A stretch of 5,775 nt of DNA, taken from CAYJAD01 sp964372165. GTDB taxonomy: Bacteria; Desulfobacterota; Desulfovibrionia; Desulfovibrionales; Desulfovibrionaceae. The stretch covers positions 1 through 5,775 of the forward strand of contig CAYJPT010000148.1 in assembly GCA_964372165.1 (NCBI GenBank), given 5' to 3'. Every line of letters begins with the position of its first letter. Within the stretch, counting starts at the first letter, position 1. A program made the translations under genes and the position numbers. Below are positions 4,685 through 5,775 of the stretch, one piece after another. The notes beneath the pieces were generated by a model. The model was not told the DNA's origin. It ran no database searches and worked only from the letters and a program-made list of their open reading frames with translations.

Positions 4685-5704
4685 TTGCAAAGAGCTTATG
4701 CCTTACTTGTACTTGGTAGTTGGGGATTGCTTTTATGGCCATTCCCTGCCGAAACTTTTTTAGCAGCTTGTTTTGCCTGTTTTTTACGTCCTTTATATGT
4801 ACGATTACTAACAAAATGGAAGCCGGGCTTGGCAACTGTTTTTATGGGTTTTAGCCTTAGCCTTAGTGTGGCTTTGCCTATTGCCATTGTTGTTCTAATG
4901 GTAACACCGCAAGCCATACATGGTCTAACAATAGTCAATAATTTACAAAAATCAGGATGGATTTATGGTCCAGAGATGCAAGCTGCATTTGAAAGTGTAG
5001 ATTCGTGGTTGCGTGATATTCCTGGTTTAGAAGGTGGCATTACGCAGATAACTACCGAACTAACTGCTTTTCTTGCCTCATCAATACAAACTCTTGTAAC
5101 TAGCGGTCTTGGCATAGCCGGTAGCACTATGAGTTTTGTGGTGCGAATATTTATTTTAATTTCTCTTAGTATGATTGGTATACTATATGCCCAACATATA
5201 TTTATTTTTGCACGTAAAGTAACCCGCTTTCCCGAAGAAGTTTTAGAACGCTTCATCATTGCTGTGCGCCAAGCTATTCGCTCTGTATTATGGGGTGTAT
5301 TGCTTGTGGCCTGTGTGCAAGGGCTTTTGTGTGGTGTTGGATTTGCCATGGCTGGATTACCTGGAGCAGCATTTTGGGGTATGGTGTCGGCCTTTGTTGC
5401 GCCAATTCCACTTCTTGGTACAGGCATTGTATGGGGGCCGGCTTGTATTTATATTTGGTTTGCTGTTTCTAAGGGTGCGTCTATAGGGCTTTTGATTTGG
5501 TGTGGATTAATAGTAGTTGGGGCTGATAATCTTTTGCGCCCCCTCTTTTTACGTGGAGGATTAAATGCATCCTTTGCCGTAGTGCTTATTTCTATACTTT
5601 GTGGCCTTGTGGCTCTCGGTGCAGTAGGAATTGTTGCAGGCCCGGTTTTGGCAGCTTTTGCTTTGCAAGCTGCGAGGGAAGTTGAATTAGCAGGTGATAA
5701 TTAA
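4685..5704 (+). CDS. AI-2E family (PerM/UPF0118-type) membrane transporter
   Basis: A 339-residue polytopic inner-membrane protein. Hydrophobic segments lie at about 4-20, 23-38, 50-75, 138-168, 203-222, 226-262 (probably two), 265-283 and 296-328, fitting the family's roughly eight helices. A polar extracytoplasmic-type loop (about 80-135) follows the third, as usual. Family hallmarks in the C-terminal half include the proline/glycine-rich FVAPIPLLGTG (237-247), DNLLRPLF (281-288), and the final GLVALGAVGIVAGPVLAAF (307-325). Members export diverse small molecules, autoinducer-2 among them, or act in Na+/H+ exchange; substrate cannot be read from sequence. The TTG start follows a strong SD; using the next in-frame ATG (M54) would remove two membrane segments. 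The length is at the short end of the family range. It is divergent from the unknown minus-strand gene, with no functional tie to iorAB visible. Confidence 0.9.
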   Translation: MQRAYALLVLGSWGLLLWPFPAETFLAACFACFLRPLYVRLLTKWKPGLATVFMGFSLSLSVALPIAIVVLMVTPQAIHGLTIVNNLQKSGWIYGPEMQAAFESVDSWLRDIPGLEGGITQITTELTAFLASSIQTLVTSGLGIAGSTMSFVVRIFILISLSMIGILYAQHIFIFARKVTRFPEEVLERFIIAVRQAIRSVLWGVLLVACVQGLLCGVGFAMAGLPGAAFWGMVSAFVAPIPLLGTGIVWGPACIYIWFAVSKGASIGLLIWCGLIVVGADNLLRPLFLRGGLNASFAVVLISILCGLVALGAVGIVAGPVLAAFALQAAREVELAGDN

Positions 5705-5775
5705 TCGGCACTGAAAAATTATACAGTGTGCTGAAAATAAACTATTTTTGTGATTCTGAAATACGGTTTAAGACT
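5705..5775. other. Downstream end of window, weak hairpins only
   Basis: CACTG (5709-5713) can pair with CAGTG (5724-5728) across a 10-nt AT-rich loop, and AAAATA with TATTTT just after it. Neither is a strong terminator, since GC content and T-run are poor. No gene start is visible before the window ends. Confidence 0.35.

Noticed and set aside
4963..5427. Leftward 154-codon ORF opposite the transporter gene
   Set aside because: It lies wholly within the clearly recognisable transporter gene and its protein is rich in Pro, Thr and Arg without family features; a shadow frame.

Overview
The window reads like chromosomal DNA of a low-GC (roughly 40% by eye) anaerobic bacterium. The best guess is a member of the Desulfovibrionaceae or a close host-associated relative. 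The clues are a ferredoxin-dependent aryl-pyruvate oxidoreductase (iorAB), preceded by a membrane-anchored TPR-like protein gene, and strong Shine-Dalgarno sites. The TPR-iorA-iorB order is one I associate from memory with Desulfovibrio-type genomes. The taxon is an inference and no marker gene is present.

Layout. Positions 1-55 hold a long hairpin with a T-rich tail, probably the terminator of a gene lying just left of the window. A rightward cluster follows: a 264-residue single-pass membrane protein with TPR-like repeats (157-951), iorA (1018-2865) and iorB (2868-3461). The two ior genes are translationally coupled. IorA and IorB together should oxidise indolepyruvate and related aryl pyruvates to acyl-CoA, CO2 and reduced ferredoxin. 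The C-terminal ferredoxin-like tail of IorA has lost three of the eight expected cluster cysteines.

Positions 3462-3752 are non-coding and unusually structured. A 183-bp segment with near-perfect terminal inverted repeats, flanked by TTAA on both sides, holds four hairpins and looks like a non-autonomous MITE-type insertion. It abuts a strong bidirectional terminator that serves iorB and the convergent gene on the minus strand. A degraded copy of its left end lies near 4571-4600.

The minus-strand gene (4310-3753) encodes a 185-residue protein I do not recognise. A 374-bp, very AT-rich divergent intergenic region separates it from a rightward gene (4685-5704) for an AI-2E/PerM-family membrane transporter. 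This region holds candidate promoters, an 18-bp perfect palindrome and the truncated repeat. Both flanking genes appear to start at TTG behind strong Shine-Dalgarno sites. The last 71 bases contain only weak hairpins. I see no tRNA, rRNA or CRISPR array.

The most interesting items are the structured TIR element with its relic copy and the cysteine-depleted Fe-S tail of IorA. I found no convincing evidence of a wholly new multi-gene system.
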